Part shown: piece by piece, positions 51,827 through 61,265 of the stretch
How positions within the stretch are numbered: the stretch's first letter is position 1
Layout: each line of letters starts with the position of its first letter
NCBI GenBank assembly: GCA_965372745.1
Contig: CBDVDM010000003.1
Coordinates: forward strand, 14,184-78,183
DNA length: 64,000 bases
Origin: VRUG01 sp965372745
Lineage (GTDB): Bacteria; Planctomycetota; Phycisphaerae; Sedimentisphaerales; Anaerobacaceae
Direction of reading: 5' to 3'
The notes under the pieces: model-generated
The model's database searches: none
The model's input: the letters and a program-made list of their open reading frames with translations, nothing else
Told to the model about the DNA's origin: nothing
Program-made: the position numbers and the translations under genes

Positions 51827-53389
51827 ATGGAAAAGATTATTGTTTACGACACAACGCTCCGAGATGGAATGCAGGCGGAAGGTATCAGCTTTTCGCTCTA
51901 CGACAAGCTCGCCATCGCCAAATGTCTTGACGACCTCGCCGTTCAGTACATCGAGGGCGGATACGCTGCGTCAAATCCCAAGGAGATGAACTTCTTTTCC
52001 GAGGTTGCCCGGCTAAGCCTGAAAAATGCGAAAGTCGTTGCATTCGGCAATACCCGCCGAGCAAAAACCAAAGTCGCTAAAGACCCTTCGCTAAATGCGA
52101 TTCTCGAATGTAATACATCAGCTGCAACACTGGTCGGCAAAACCTGGGACATGCACGTTACTGATGTCCTCAAATGTTCGCTCAGTGAAAACCTGAAAAT
52201 TTGCGCCGAGTCCGTCGAATATTTAAAATCTAAAGGCCTGGAAATCATCTTCGACGCCGAGCACTTCTATGACGGCTACAAAAACAATCCTGAATATGCG
52301 ATTGATGTCCTCACTGCCGTCGCCAATGCCGGTGCCGATGCAATCGTACTTTGTGATACGAATGGAGGCTGCCTGCCCGACGAGGTTTTTGATATTACAG
52401 GTGTCGTCTGTACTGAATTTAATTCTATGCAAATCGGCATCCATACCCACAACGACACCGACTGTGCCACCGCTAACACCTTAGCTGCCGTTCGCGCCGG
52501 TGCTCGGCACATTCAGGGTACCATTAACGGCCTGGGCGAAAGATGCGGAAACGCCAATCTTTGCACCATCATCCCTGACCTTGTCTTTAAGATGGGTTTT
52601 GACGTGCTAAGCGAGGATAAACTCAAAATGCTCACCGAAACTTCGCTGCTGCTCTTTGAGATTGCAAATCTCAACCCTGTTATGAATATGCCATACGTTG
52701 GCGAAAGTGCCTTTGCACACAAGGCAGGCCTGCACGTCGACGCTCTTAGAAAAAACAAAAAGACATACGAACATATCGACCCGAAACTGCTCGGAAACGA
52801 ACGACGATTCCTTATCTCCGAACTTAGTGGTAAGTCGAATATTCTGGCAAAACTCGAAAAAAATAAAATCGCTGAAGACAAAAAGCTTGCCAAAAAAATC
52901 CTCGAAGCCGTACAGGAATTTGAAGAACAGGGTTATCAGTTCGAAGCTGCCGAAGCCTCTTTTGAGCTGCTTGTCAAAAGAATAATGGGAACATACAAAT
53001 CTGCTTTTGAGCTGGTTAAATATCATGTAACTTCCGAAAAGCAAAGACATAACAAGTCTGTCACCCAGGCCACCGTCAAATTAAAAGTCGGTGGTGTCAC
53101 TGAACTGGTTGTTGGTGAAGGTGATGGCCCGGTTAATGCTCTTGACGCCGCCTTGAGGGAATCGCTTATAAAATTCTACCCGAATATCAAGGATTTGCAT
53201 TTGATTGATTATAAAGTCCGTGTCGTAAACGCTCGTGCCGGAACTGCTGCCCGCGTTCGTGTAATCATCGAATCTCGCGACAAGGATTCTATCTGGGGTA
53301 CTGTCGGAGTTTCTGAAAATATTATCGAAGCTTCATGGCAGGCTCTTGTTGACAGCGTCGAATACAAAATCCAAAAAGACGCAAAGTAA
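51827..53389 (+). CDS. cimA: Citramalate synthase
   Basis: A 520-residue member of the 2-isopropylmalate synthase family. ATG 51827 is used because MEKIIVYDTTLRDGMQAEG matches the family start; an in-frame GTG lies 15 bases upstream. The metal-binding motif is GIHTHNDTDCATAN, and GTINGLGERCGNANL follows. The length and the EKIIVYDTTLRDG...GISFS pattern fit CimA, which condenses pyruvate with acetyl-CoA to open a threonine-independent isoleucine route. The C-terminal regulatory domain (from about 380) is present. No leu or ilv genes are adjacent. Confidence 0.9.
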   Translation: MEKIIVYDTTLRDGMQAEGISFSLYDKLAIAKCLDDLAVQYIEGGYAASNPKEMNFFSEVARLSLKNAKVVAFGNTRRAKTKVAKDPSLNAILECNTSAATLVGKTWDMHVTDVLKCSLSENLKICAESVEYLKSKGLEIIFDAEHFYDGYKNNPEYAIDVLTAVANAGADAIVLCDTNGGCLPDEVFDITGVVCTEFNSMQIGIHTHNDTDCATANTLAAVRAGARHIQGTINGLGERCGNANLCTIIPDLVFKMGFDVLSEDKLKMLTETSLLLFEIANLNPVMNMPYVGESAFAHKAGLHVDALRKNKKTYEHIDPKLLGNERRFLISELSGKSNILAKLEKNKIAEDKKLAKKILEAVQEFEEQGYQFEAAEASFELLVKRIMGTYKSAFELVKYHVTSEKQRHNKSVTQATVKLKVGGVTELVVGEGDGPVNALDAALRESLIKFYPNIKDLHLIDYKVRVVNARAGTAARVRVIIESRDKDSIWGTVGVSENIIEASWQALVDSVEYKIQKDAK

Positions 53390-53399
53390 GTATTGTTAT

Positions 53400-54182
53400 C
53401 CCTGCGTAGCTTTACGCGAAGCAGGGTCATTCCTTGCCGTTTAGCACCCTGCTGGAGCGCAGCGGAAGTCCCGATTCATCGGGATGGTGGGTGTTTTTAT
53501 TTCGGTTAGCCCTGCCATCACTATGGCAGGGTCCTTGTTTATATTTAGCCTGCGGTTTCACCGCAGGTTTAGATCTTCTATGGAGGATGGGATGGCGGTG
53601 TTTTATTCCTTACCACTCGCCTCGCCGTAGCTTTATGCGAAGGCGGGTTAGCCCTGCCATCACTATGGCAGGGTTTGAAAAAACTAAAATATTTAGCCCA
53701 ACGTTTCACATGGGGTTTTTCTGAGCGCAAGAACTTATATATCGTGGCGCAAAAAGTTGTCTGGGCGGGGTTACTGTTATACCCATCCGCCGTAGGCTCG
53801 CCGAAGGAGTGGTGGGGGTTATTATTTCGTTTCGTCATTGCGAGTAGGTTGCTATGCAACCGACGCGGCAATCTTTTATTCCATTCCGGTTAGCCCCCTC
53901 ATCTCGCATGAGGGGGTTCTGTCATTCCTGACTTGTTCAGAACAAATTGTGGTTATTTGCCCGACGTTTTCTCGGACAATTTGTCTTCAATTGCCTGATG
54001 TTGTTTCAGAATCCATTTCGTTTAGCCCTGCTGCTTGCGGCAGGGGAATTTCTAAATATTTAGCCTGCGGTTTCACCGCAGGTTTAGATTTTTATTGAAG
54101 GATTGGCTGGGATATCTCTATTGTTTAGCCGTCGCCGGAACGGCGACGAGTTTTTCCTTTGCTTTTTGGGGACAGAAAAGCA
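53400..54182 (+). repeat. Dense mosaic of hairpin repeats
   Basis: Part of a 1,581-base gap (53390-54970) with no credible gene. Hairpins with the GTAGCTTTAYGCGAA loop lie at 53400-53426 and 53621-53647. Hairpins after a TTAGCC flank lie at 53510-53531, 53549-53567, 53652-53673, 53894-53916, 54026-54045, 54064-54082 and 54130-54148. A TCATTGCGAG...GCGGCAATCT module lies at about 53837-53876. An AATTTGTCTTCAATTGCC module with a GAATCCATTTC end lies at about 53980-54019. Arms differ between copies but stay complementary. Confidence 0.75.
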
Positions 54183-54499
54183 TAATAAAGCCTCTTGCAG
54201 GATTACTAAAAAACAGTTGGAATATCTGACTAAGAGGGTTAAAGTGTTATAGCGACTTACGAATAAAATTTGCAAAGCCAAAATCGAACCGTTTGTTTAG
54301 CCACAGATGACATAGAGAAAGGCAATAATAAGTCGTAAAACATGTTGTGCATTATCATATTGGAAAGCAATAGACATTGAACAATTGATCATAAAATTCA
54401 TCCTTAAACTTTTTTCGTATGGAGGTTCGTGTGCGTTAGTGGCCTATGGTCTTTTTTTCGTGTCCTTCGTGCACTTCGTGGTGAGCTAATTGTTGTTGC

Positions 54500-54700
54500 T
54501 ATTTTTTGTCCTTTTCTTTGTGCCTTAGAGTCTTGGTGGCTAAAATCAATCGTTTGCGCAAGCGCGTTTTCCGAGTATGTAAATTTATGCGAATTTTGGT
54601 GCAATTCATGTCAATTCGTGCGCATTTCTGCGCTTTTTTGTTCATTTTTGCGTGCTTTTTGCACCAATTTTTGACCAACTTGCGCAAATAATCGCGCCCA
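54500..54700 (+). repeat. Second copy of the T-rich repeat seen upstream of ispH
   Basis: It begins with CTTTTCTTTGTGCCTTAGAG (about 54511-54530) and ends with CTTGCGCAAATAATCGCGCC (54679-54698). These are the same phrases in the same order as 18851-19120. The stretch 54701-54970 after it is C/A-rich (repeated CCCAAAACTACCCA-like words) and leads to the B12-binding protein gene. Confidence 0.65.
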
Positions 54701-54970
54701 AACCCCCCATTTTCACTATTCCAACCCCAAAAAACTTGTCCCTCTAACTCCTATCCCTATAAAAACTTACCCAAATTAACTACCCATATTCCCAAAACTA
54801 CCCATTTTAACTAAAGATTTCCAAAACTACCTACCGATACCCTCTAATGCAAAGTTGCCTATCTTGACATGCACAAGGCCCTGTCAGTTAAGTGTGGCAA
54901 GATAAGGCAACTGGCAAAACTGGTAAGGTTTCGGATTTTTGTAAGAAAAATGTTTTTTGGAGATTAAGTC

Positions 54971-55723
54971 ATGGTTGATAACGTTATATTGGAGCGATAC
55001 TTAGACGCTCTTTTAAAAGGTGACCGCAGGCAATGTCGTTCGATTATTGAGCAAACGCTTCAGACCGGCACGTTAGCCAATTCTGTATATTCAGAAATTG
55101 TCTGGCCAATAATGGTCGAAGTCGATAATTTACTTCGCACCGACCAGATTTCCTCGGTTCAGGAGCATTTGGCCAATCGAATAAATCGTTCAATTGTGGA
55201 TCAGCTGCAAAATAAGCTGCCTCGTAAGGTCAATAAGGAAAAGAAGATAGCTGTCTGTTGTGCACCGTTTGAGATACATGAACTCGGTGCTCAGATGGCA
55301 GCTGATTTATTTGAAAGTGACGGCTGGGAAGTCAGATTTCTTGGCGGCGGTCTTACAAATGATGATGTCCTCACATTTGTAAATGACTACAACCCGGATA
55401 TTTTGCTTATATACGGTACTGAGCCGAAGCAGGCACCTGGTATCAGAAAATTGATTGATACTATAAAAGGTGTAAATGCGTATCCTGATATGAAAATAAT
55501 GGTTTCCGGCGGATTGTTCAATCGTGCGGAAGGTCTATGGGAAGAAATCGGTGCTGATATGTTCGCAGATACTGCTGTCGAAGCTGTGCAGGTTGCATCA
55601 CAGGCTGAGCCGGCAGATCCGGCAATAAGAACAATTAACCGCAGGAAAAGAAAAAACCAAAATATCGCTAATGAAACAGCAAAAACAGCAAAAACAGAAA
55701 AAACAGAAAAAACAGAATCGTAG
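54971..55723 (+). CDS. Cobalamin (B12)-binding domain protein
   Basis: A 250-residue protein. A helical cap domain (about 5-85, LERYLDALLKGDRRQCRSII) precedes a B12-binding Rossmann domain (about 92-215). The histidine loop is FEIHELGAQM (Glu in place of the usual Asp of DxHxxG), followed by GWEVRFLGGGL and MVSGGLFN. The C-terminal tail is a near-perfect repeat (TAKTAKTEKTEKTE) coded by a 9-base DNA repeat at about 55676-55720. It has no HTH or methyltransferase domain, so it may act as a light or corrinoid sensor or carrier with a partner elsewhere. GGAG lies nine bases before the ATG. Confidence 0.83.
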   Translation: MVDNVILERYLDALLKGDRRQCRSIIEQTLQTGTLANSVYSEIVWPIMVEVDNLLRTDQISSVQEHLANRINRSIVDQLQNKLPRKVNKEKKIAVCCAPFEIHELGAQMAADLFESDGWEVRFLGGGLTNDDVLTFVNDYNPDILLIYGTEPKQAPGIRKLIDTIKGVNAYPDMKIMVSGGLFNRAEGLWEEIGADMFADTAVEAVQVASQAEPADPAIRTINRRKRKNQNIANETAKTAKTEKTEKTES

Positions 55724-56012
55724 ATCGTACCTCGTTGGGAGTTGAAAATTTAAAATTAGTAGCAAGTAGAATGAGAACATTCGTTTTTTCGACAGGATAA
55801 GTGCACTTAGGATGACACCACGTAAAACCATTCGACGTTGCTCCCTGCTTTCGTCATAGGCTACGCTGAGCAGAACATTTGCGGTTCTGATGGGTGGTAA
55901 GGGAAAACAGGGGTTGGAAATACATTGGAACTTTGCGATTGACGATTATGAGTTTAGGAATTAGTATAATTAAATGGTCATGGATGATAGTTAATATTTG
56001 GAGTTACCTATT

Positions 56013-56822
56013 ATGTTGGAAGTGATAGGTGTCAAGGCGTTGGCTGGTTTTCATAATATGGGGAGGTTTTCTCGTTTTGTATGGGATGCGATGATAGCGT
56101 CTTTCTACAGTATTACGCGGCCTGGAACGTATCCTTTGATATGGACGCAGATGCATATAATCGGTGTTCGCAGTGTTCCGGTTATTATGGTAACAGGGGC
56201 ATTTGTGGGAATGACGCTTGCAATACAGGCGTATGACCAGTTAGCAGGTATGGGACTGGAAGAGCATCTGGGGGTTTTGATAAATATATCAGTGGTAAAG
56301 GAGCTTGGGCCGGTTCTGGCTGCGGTGATGCTTGCAGGTCGAATCGGCGGGGCGTTGACGGCGGAATTGGGAACTATGAAGGTGACCGAGCAGATAGAGG
56401 CGGTCAGGAGTATGGGGACAGACCCTGTTAAGTACCTCGTGGCACCGAGGGTATTGGCGTGTCTTTTTCTGACACCATTTTTGATTATATTTGCAGATTT
56501 GCTTGGCATCATCGGTGGGTATTTTGTGAGCGTGGTTCAATTGGGTATAAATGCGCATGCGTACTGGAGTTTTAGTGCCAACGGCGTTGAGTTGTGGGAT
56601 GTTTCGATTGGCGTAGTGAAGGGTTTTTTCTTCGGGTGTGCGATAGCAGCGATAAGCTGTTATAAAGGATTTACGTGCAGGGAAGGAGCGCATGGAGTGG
56701 GGCAGGCCTGTACGGAGGCGTTTGTGGCAAGTTTTATCTCGATACTGGCATTGGATTTTGCGTTAGCGGTTGTGGCAAAAACGATATATAGTACATTCTG
56801 GCCTTTGAAGAGTCTCGTATAA
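56013..56822 (+). CDS. mlaE: MlaE-family ABC permease
   Basis: A 269-residue inner-membrane permease of the Mla/MCE lipid transport system. ATG 56013 (MLEVIGVKALAGF) is preferred over TTG 55998 because GGAG lies eight bases before it. Typical segments are TGAFVGMTLAIQAYDQL, KELGPVLAAVMLAGRIGGALTAELGTMKVTEQI and AISCYKGFTCREGAHGVG. It is followed after 31 bases by the MlaF ATPase. The matching MlaD-like gene is at 38.6 kb. The 289 bases upstream hold no gene; a TATAAT at 55965-55970 has no well-spaced -35. Confidence 0.93.
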   Translation: MLEVIGVKALAGFHNMGRFSRFVWDAMIASFYSITRPGTYPLIWTQMHIIGVRSVPVIMVTGAFVGMTLAIQAYDQLAGMGLEEHLGVLINISVVKELGPVLAAVMLAGRIGGALTAELGTMKVTEQIEAVRSMGTDPVKYLVAPRVLACLFLTPFLIIFADLLGIIGGYFVSVVQLGINAHAYWSFSANGVELWDVSIGVVKGFFFGCAIAAISCYKGFTCREGAHGVGQACTEAFVASFISILALDFALAVVAKTIYSTFWPLKSLV

Positions 56823-56853
56823 GCAGCAGATAGAAAATAGAAAAGAGTGAAAA

Positions 56854-57711
56854 GTGGGAAATGGCAATGGTGACAATCAGGAGACGGTGACAGAGAATGA
56901 TGGAGTGATTGTCCTTAAGAATGTCACGAAGAAGTTCGGCGAGAACGTAGTTCTTGATGATGTGTCGCTGTCGATAGAGAAAGGTAAGACAACGGTGATT
57001 ATAGGCCCGAGCGGGTGCGGAAAGACGGTTTTGATAAAGCATTTGATAGTGTTGCTCAGGCCTACAAGCGGCAAGGTTTATCTTAAGGGCAGGCGTATCG
57101 ATGACCTTAATGAGAATGAGCTTGATAAGATACGGACTAATTACGGATTTTTGTTCCAGGGCGGAGCATTGTTTGACAGCTTGAGTGTGGCGGAGAATGT
57201 GATGTTTCCTGTGCGGCAGCATTATAAGATAACAGACGAGAGCGGTATTAATGAGCTTGTTCGGACTAAATTGGCAATGGTTGGTCTTGATGGATTTCAG
57301 GATTATTATCCTGCTAATTTATCGGGTGGACAACGTAAGCGAGTGGCTTTGGCGAGGGCTATTGCGTTGAATCCGGAGGTGATATTGTATGATGAACCGA
57401 CGACGGGTCTTGACCCCATCCGTGCAGATATAATTAATGAGCTGATATTGAAGTTGCAGCGTGGTCTAGGATTGACGAGCGTGATTGTGACCCACGATAT
57501 GACCAGTGCTTATAAGATAGCTGACAGGATAGTTATGCTGCATGAAGGCAGGATATTTGCCGATGGTGACACAGAGCATATTCGCAGCCATTCTGACCCG
57601 GTAGTTCAGCAGTTCATAAATGGGCGTGTGAGTGAGGATGACCTCGAGGTTTTGCGTATGAGCGGTACGATTTCTCGGAGCGAATTTGAACATCGCTATT
57701 TAGAAGGATAA
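56854..57711 (+). CDS. mlaF: MlaF-family ABC transporter ATPase
   Basis: A 285-residue ATPase that powers MlaE-type lipid transport. Walker A is IIGPSGCGKTVLIKH, the Q-loop is in GFLFQGGALFDSLSV, the signature is NLSGGQRKRVALARA, Walker B is VILYDEPTTGLDP, and the switch His is in VTHDM. The VAENVMFP segment after the Q-loop is typical of MlaF. GTG start at 56854. Forms a pair with mlaE. Confidence 0.93.
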   Translation: MGNGNGDNQETVTENDGVIVLKNVTKKFGENVVLDDVSLSIEKGKTTVIIGPSGCGKTVLIKHLIVLLRPTSGKVYLKGRRIDDLNENELDKIRTNYGFLFQGGALFDSLSVAENVMFPVRQHYKITDESGINELVRTKLAMVGLDGFQDYYPANLSGGQRKRVALARAIALNPEVILYDEPTTGLDPIRADIINELILKLQRGLGLTSVIVTHDMTSAYKIADRIVMLHEGRIFADGDTEHIRSHSDPVVQQFINGRVSEDDLEVLRMSGTISRSEFEHRYLEG

Positions 57712-57759
57712 TAAAAGTGGCAGAGGTGGGTTTTTGGGCGCTAAGATAGCAGAGTAGCT

Positions 57760-58800
57760 ATGGCAGAGGAAGTGCAAAATCTTAAGAAAGCGGTGTTGTG
57801 GGAGTCATTGGGGGCCGAGGGGAAGGTGCGGTGCAATCTCTGCAGCTGGCGATGTGTTATAAATGATGGCAAATTGGGACACTGCCAGGTACGCAGGAAC
57901 ATCGACGGGGTTTTGTATTCGCTAAATTATGATAAGGTTTGTGCAGCGAATGCAGACCCGATAGAGAAAAAGCCTTTATTTCATTTTCAGCCCGGAAGTT
58001 TATCGTTTTCGATTGCATGTATAGGATGCAATTTTCAATGTGAGTTTTGTCAGAATTGGCAGATAAGTCAGGCGGTTTATGATGATGGCCGGATTGATGG
58101 ACAGGCAAGAACACCGGAAAAAATAGTAGAAACAGCGGTACAAAGCGGCTGTAAGTCAATAGCCTATACATATACCGAGCCGACAATATTCATGGAGCTT
58201 TGCGCCGATTGCGGAAGGCTGGCAAAGGAAAAGGGGCTGGCTAACGTGTTTGTCAGTAACGGCTATATGACAAAAGAAGCGATAGATTTTGCGAGTGAAT
58301 GGCTTGATGGAATAAACGTTGATTTGAAGGCGTTTGATGAGGAGTATTATAAACGGTTGTGTAAAGCGAGATTAGGGCCGGTACTCGAGACGATAAGCTA
58401 TATCGCAAATGAGACGGATATCTGGCTTGAAGTGACAACGCTTCTGATTCCGGGTGAGAATGATTCGGATGATGAACTGAAACGGCTGGCGGAGTTTATA
58501 GCGGAAAAAGCAGGCGTTGATGTGCCGTGGCATGTGAGCAGGTTTCATCCGAATTATAAATATACCGATTCAGTGGTAACACCGGCTAAGAGCCTGGAGC
58601 GTGCAGAAGAGATTGGCAGGCAGGCGGGGCTTCGGTATGTTTATGCTGGTAATATGCCGGGGGCGAAATCCGAAAGTACATTTTGTTATAAATGTGGGAA
58701 ATTATTGATAGAGCGGACAGGATACAAAATAGTTGATAATGCTTTAGAGAACGGTAAGTGCCCTGATTGCAGCGAGAGAATAGCCGGTTTTCAAATTTAG
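57760..58800 (+). CDS. amrS: AmrS-like radical SAM enzyme (AmmeMemoRadiSam type)
   Basis: A 346-residue radical SAM protein. An N-terminal cysteine cluster (VRCNLCSWRCVINDGKLGHC) precedes the SAM-cluster motif CIGCNFQCEFCQNW (CX3CX2C). YTYTEPTIFMEL and the C-terminal zinc-like CYKCG...CPDC pairs are typical of the family once annotated as pyruvate formate-lyase activating enzyme-like. The AMMECR1 and MEMO partners named for this system are not visible nearby. The reaction is unsettled as far as I know. It lies 48 bases after mlaF on the same strand. Confidence 0.88.
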   Translation: MAEEVQNLKKAVLWESLGAEGKVRCNLCSWRCVINDGKLGHCQVRRNIDGVLYSLNYDKVCAANADPIEKKPLFHFQPGSLSFSIACIGCNFQCEFCQNWQISQAVYDDGRIDGQARTPEKIVETAVQSGCKSIAYTYTEPTIFMELCADCGRLAKEKGLANVFVSNGYMTKEAIDFASEWLDGINVDLKAFDEEYYKRLCKARLGPVLETISYIANETDIWLEVTTLLIPGENDSDDELKRLAEFIAEKAGVDVPWHVSRFHPNYKYTDSVVTPAKSLERAEEIGRQAGLRYVYAGNMPGAKSESTFCYKCGKLLIERTGYKIVDNALENGKCPDCSERIAGFQI

Positions 58801-58997
58801 AAGACAGAAAGCAGAAGTCAGAGGGCAGAATTAAGAAAAACTAACAATTAATTTTAACCACGGATTAACACTGAAAGACAGATTGTTTCTTTCTTTATAA
58901 GAAGTTCTCGTTGCTTCTTAAATACTCGCCCAATCTTTTGCGTTTCAACGACTTTTTCGCGAAACAAAATCCATAGAGAAAAGCACAGCCTGCTATA

Positions 58998-59552
58998 TTA
59001 GTTGCCTTTTCTTATGGGTTTTTTGGCATCTTCCTTTAAAGCAATTATAAGATAATCGAGATAATCAATTCCGTCCGAAATCTTGTGGCCGCTTTTGCTT
59101 TCCCAATCATCAATATTCCTTGCGCGAAAGCATTCCTCAAGCCTATCGATATACCATACAATTTCTTTGCGGTGGCTTGCTTCTTGAACGCTTTTCATGG
59201 GGGAAACAAAAAAATTGAAATCCAGCTCTAGTTTTTCTCTCAATCTTTTATATTCACACTGCGATTTTTTATCATTCGTGTTAGAGTAAGTGTTTAATAA
59301 TTCTTTGAATGTTTTCCAGTTCTTCCAAAAATACTCTGCGCGTATTCTATATTTTATACGACTTAAATTGTTCGGTAGAAATCTATAAACTAGTACGATG
59401 AAAATTAAAGCTATTAAAATCTCCAGTATATTGAGGGGTAGAATCATAGTAGTCAAGAGAGATAAATTGGGAGTCTCTGTATATCTCAGAATTATGTCAA
59501 TTAATCCAAAAAAGCAAAGCACAAAAGTCATTACCTTATTGGCTCTATCCAT
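58998..59552 (-). CDS. Hypothetical protein with two membrane helices
   Basis: A 184-residue protein. Two hydrophobic helices (about 7-24 and 33-62) are followed by a charged, helical soluble part (KYRIRAEYFWKNWKTFKELL, then FNFFVSPMKSVQEASHRKEIVWYIDRLEECFRAR). I recognise no family. It is isolated between repeat-rich gaps and A+T-rich compared with its neighbours, so it may be accessory. The 197 bases between amrS and this gene hold only word-like repeats. Confidence 0.62.
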   Translation of the reverse strand: MDRANKVMTFVLCFFGLIDIILRYTETPNLSLLTTMILPLNILEILIALIFIVLVYRFLPNNLSRIKYRIRAEYFWKNWKTFKELLNTYSNTNDKKSQCEYKRLREKLELDFNFFVSPMKSVQEASHRKEIVWYIDRLEECFRARNIDDWESKSGHKISDGIDYLDYLIIALKEDAKKPIRKGN

Positions 59553-59686
59553 TTTAACCCCTCTATCACTTATACAAAACTTACAATCTTCTTTTTACGA
59601 GCTTTGTTAGTTCCTGTAATGCCTTAACTCTTTCCGATAAGTATCCTAACTGTTTTTTAGTAATTATGTAACAGGTTTTATTATGT

Positions 59687-60030
59687 GTTTCTGTCCCTTA
59701 AAAGTAAAGAAAAAACTCGTCGCCGTGTCGGCGACGGCTAAACGAAGTGGAATAAAACCCCCAACCCTCCTTCGGCGGGCAGGCACGATGGGGGCTAAAT
59801 ATTTATGGATCCCTGATTAAGTCAGGGATGACAGGAGGGAGTTTTTTAGATTTCTCCGCTTCGCTTTGCTGCGGTCGAAATGACACATGGAGATTGCCAC
59901 GGCCATCTTTGATGTCCTCGCAATGACAAGAAGATACCCTGTACGTAGCGATGTTAGATGTTCCGTGGAGTGGTAGGGTTAATTGAAATGGATTCCAAAA
60001 CAACATTGGGCAATTAAAGACAAATTATTT
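59687..60030 (-). repeat. Inverted mosaic of dispersed repeat modules
   Basis: Within the gene-free 59553-60113, read on the minus strand from 60030: the AATTTGTCTTTAATTGCCCA...GGAATCCATTTC module; GTCATTGCGAGGACATC...GTGGCAATCT (about 59930-59892); TCATTTCGACCGCAGC...GGAGAAATCT (about 59883-59849); a CCCTGACTTAATCAGGG hairpin; a CCCCCA/TGGGGG hairpin; and the TTTAGCC hairpin CGTCGCCG/CGGCGACG (59719-59737). The last matches 54121-54180 over about 58 bases, including the tail. Confidence 0.7.
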
Positions 60031-60113
60031 GAAGCGAAGGCAGCAGAAGCGTAGAATACAGTAGACAGAGAACACAGCTTTTTAATATCAGAGAAAAGGA
60101 AGAACTTGCAGCG

Positions 60114-61265
60114 ATGAAGATAATAGCGGATTGTAATATACCACTTGTTAAGGAATGTTTTTCAACGATAGGAGAAATAGAGGTAGTATCGGGCAGGGAG
60201 ATAACAGCGGAGATTGTTAAAGATGCGGATGTTCTTGTTGTACGAAGTGTTACGAAGGTCGATTCCGGTTTGCTGGAAGGCAGTTGTGTTAAGTTTGTCG
60301 GGACGGCGACGATAGGTTTTGAACATATCGATGTTGATTGTCTAAGGAGCAGTGGTATTGGGTTTGACTCGGCGCCGGGGTCAAATGCGAATTCTGTGGC
60401 GGAATATGTGGTAACGGGACTGCTGGAGGTGAGTGACAGATATGAAATTAGCCTGGATGGTAAAAGTATAGGGGTTGTCGGGGTTGGTAATGTCGGCGGC
60501 AAGGTGGCAGAGAAATGCAGGGCATTAGGCATGGAGGTTGTGTTGAATGACCCGCCTTTGCAAAGACAAACAGGGGAAGAAAAATACCGGCCTATAAAAG
60601 AGATTTTTGAATGTGATTTTGTGACATTTCATGTGCCCTTAACTTTTCAGGGTGTTGATAAGACATATCATCTGGCAGGGGAGAAGTTTTTTAAATCATT
60701 AAAGGATGGTAGTGTTTTCATAAATACGTCACGTGGGAGTGTGGTTGATACAACAGCTTTGAAGAGTGTTTTGAAATCGGGAAAGGTCAAGGCTGCTATT
60801 TTAGATGTTTGGGAGGATGAGCCGAGTATCGACACGGAGCTTTTGGAGATGGCTGATATAGGGACTGCTCATATAGCGGGGTATTCTTTTGACGGCAAGG
60901 TGGCAGGTTTGATGATGATATATGATGCGGCTTGCAGGCATTTTGCGCTGGCGCCGAATTTCCACATAGGCAGTTTGATGCCGGTGCCCGAAGTTGGAAA
61001 GTTAAAGATAAATACTCCGCTAATGAATGAGCAAAAGCAGTTGCTGGAGATTGTAATGCAGGTTTATGATATACGAGAAGATGATAAGAGTTTAAGGCAG
61101 ATTTTGGGAATGCCCTTAGGTAAAAGGTGCGGGATATTTGACCGGCTTCGAAGAGAGTATCGCGTTCGAAGGGAGTTCTGGAATACTGAGATTGTTTTAG
61201 AATGTGACAATAGCAGCTTTAAGGATAAAATAAGTGGAATAGGATACAGGACTTCAAATGGATGA
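60114..61265 (+). CDS. pdxB: Erythronate-4-phosphate dehydrogenase
   Basis: A 383-residue D-2-hydroxyacid dehydrogenase for the second step of DXP-dependent pyridoxal phosphate synthesis. It starts MKIIADCNIPLVKECFSTIG and has VVSGREIT, GTATIGFEHID, the NAD-binding GVVGVGNVGGKVAEKCRALG, and HVPLTFQG...KTYHLAG. The catalytic Arg, Glu and His are in SRGSVVD, WEDEP and TAHIAGYSFDGK. A C-terminal PdxB dimerisation domain is present, setting it apart from SerA and similar enzymes. It overlaps folP by eight bases. Confidence 0.92.
   Translation: MKIIADCNIPLVKECFSTIGEIEVVSGREITAEIVKDADVLVVRSVTKVDSGLLEGSCVKFVGTATIGFEHIDVDCLRSSGIGFDSAPGSNANSVAEYVVTGLLEVSDRYEISLDGKSIGVVGVGNVGGKVAEKCRALGMEVVLNDPPLQRQTGEEKYRPIKEIFECDFVTFHVPLTFQGVDKTYHLAGEKFFKSLKDGSVFINTSRGSVVDTTALKSVLKSGKVKAAILDVWEDEPSIDTELLEMADIGTAHIAGYSFDGKVAGLMMIYDAACRHFALAPNFHIGSLMPVPEVGKLKINTPLMNEQKQLLEIVMQVYDIREDDKSLRQILGMPLGKRCGIFDRLRREYRVRREFWNTEIVLECDNSSFKDKISGIGYRTSNG

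Noticed and set aside
53434..54281. Short frames in the repeat mosaic
   Set aside because: All consist of hairpin repeat words; none has a plausible product or ribosome-binding site.
55939..55970. Promoter for mlaE (TTGACG and TATAAT)
   Set aside because: The spacer is 20 bases, too long for a confident sigma-70 call.
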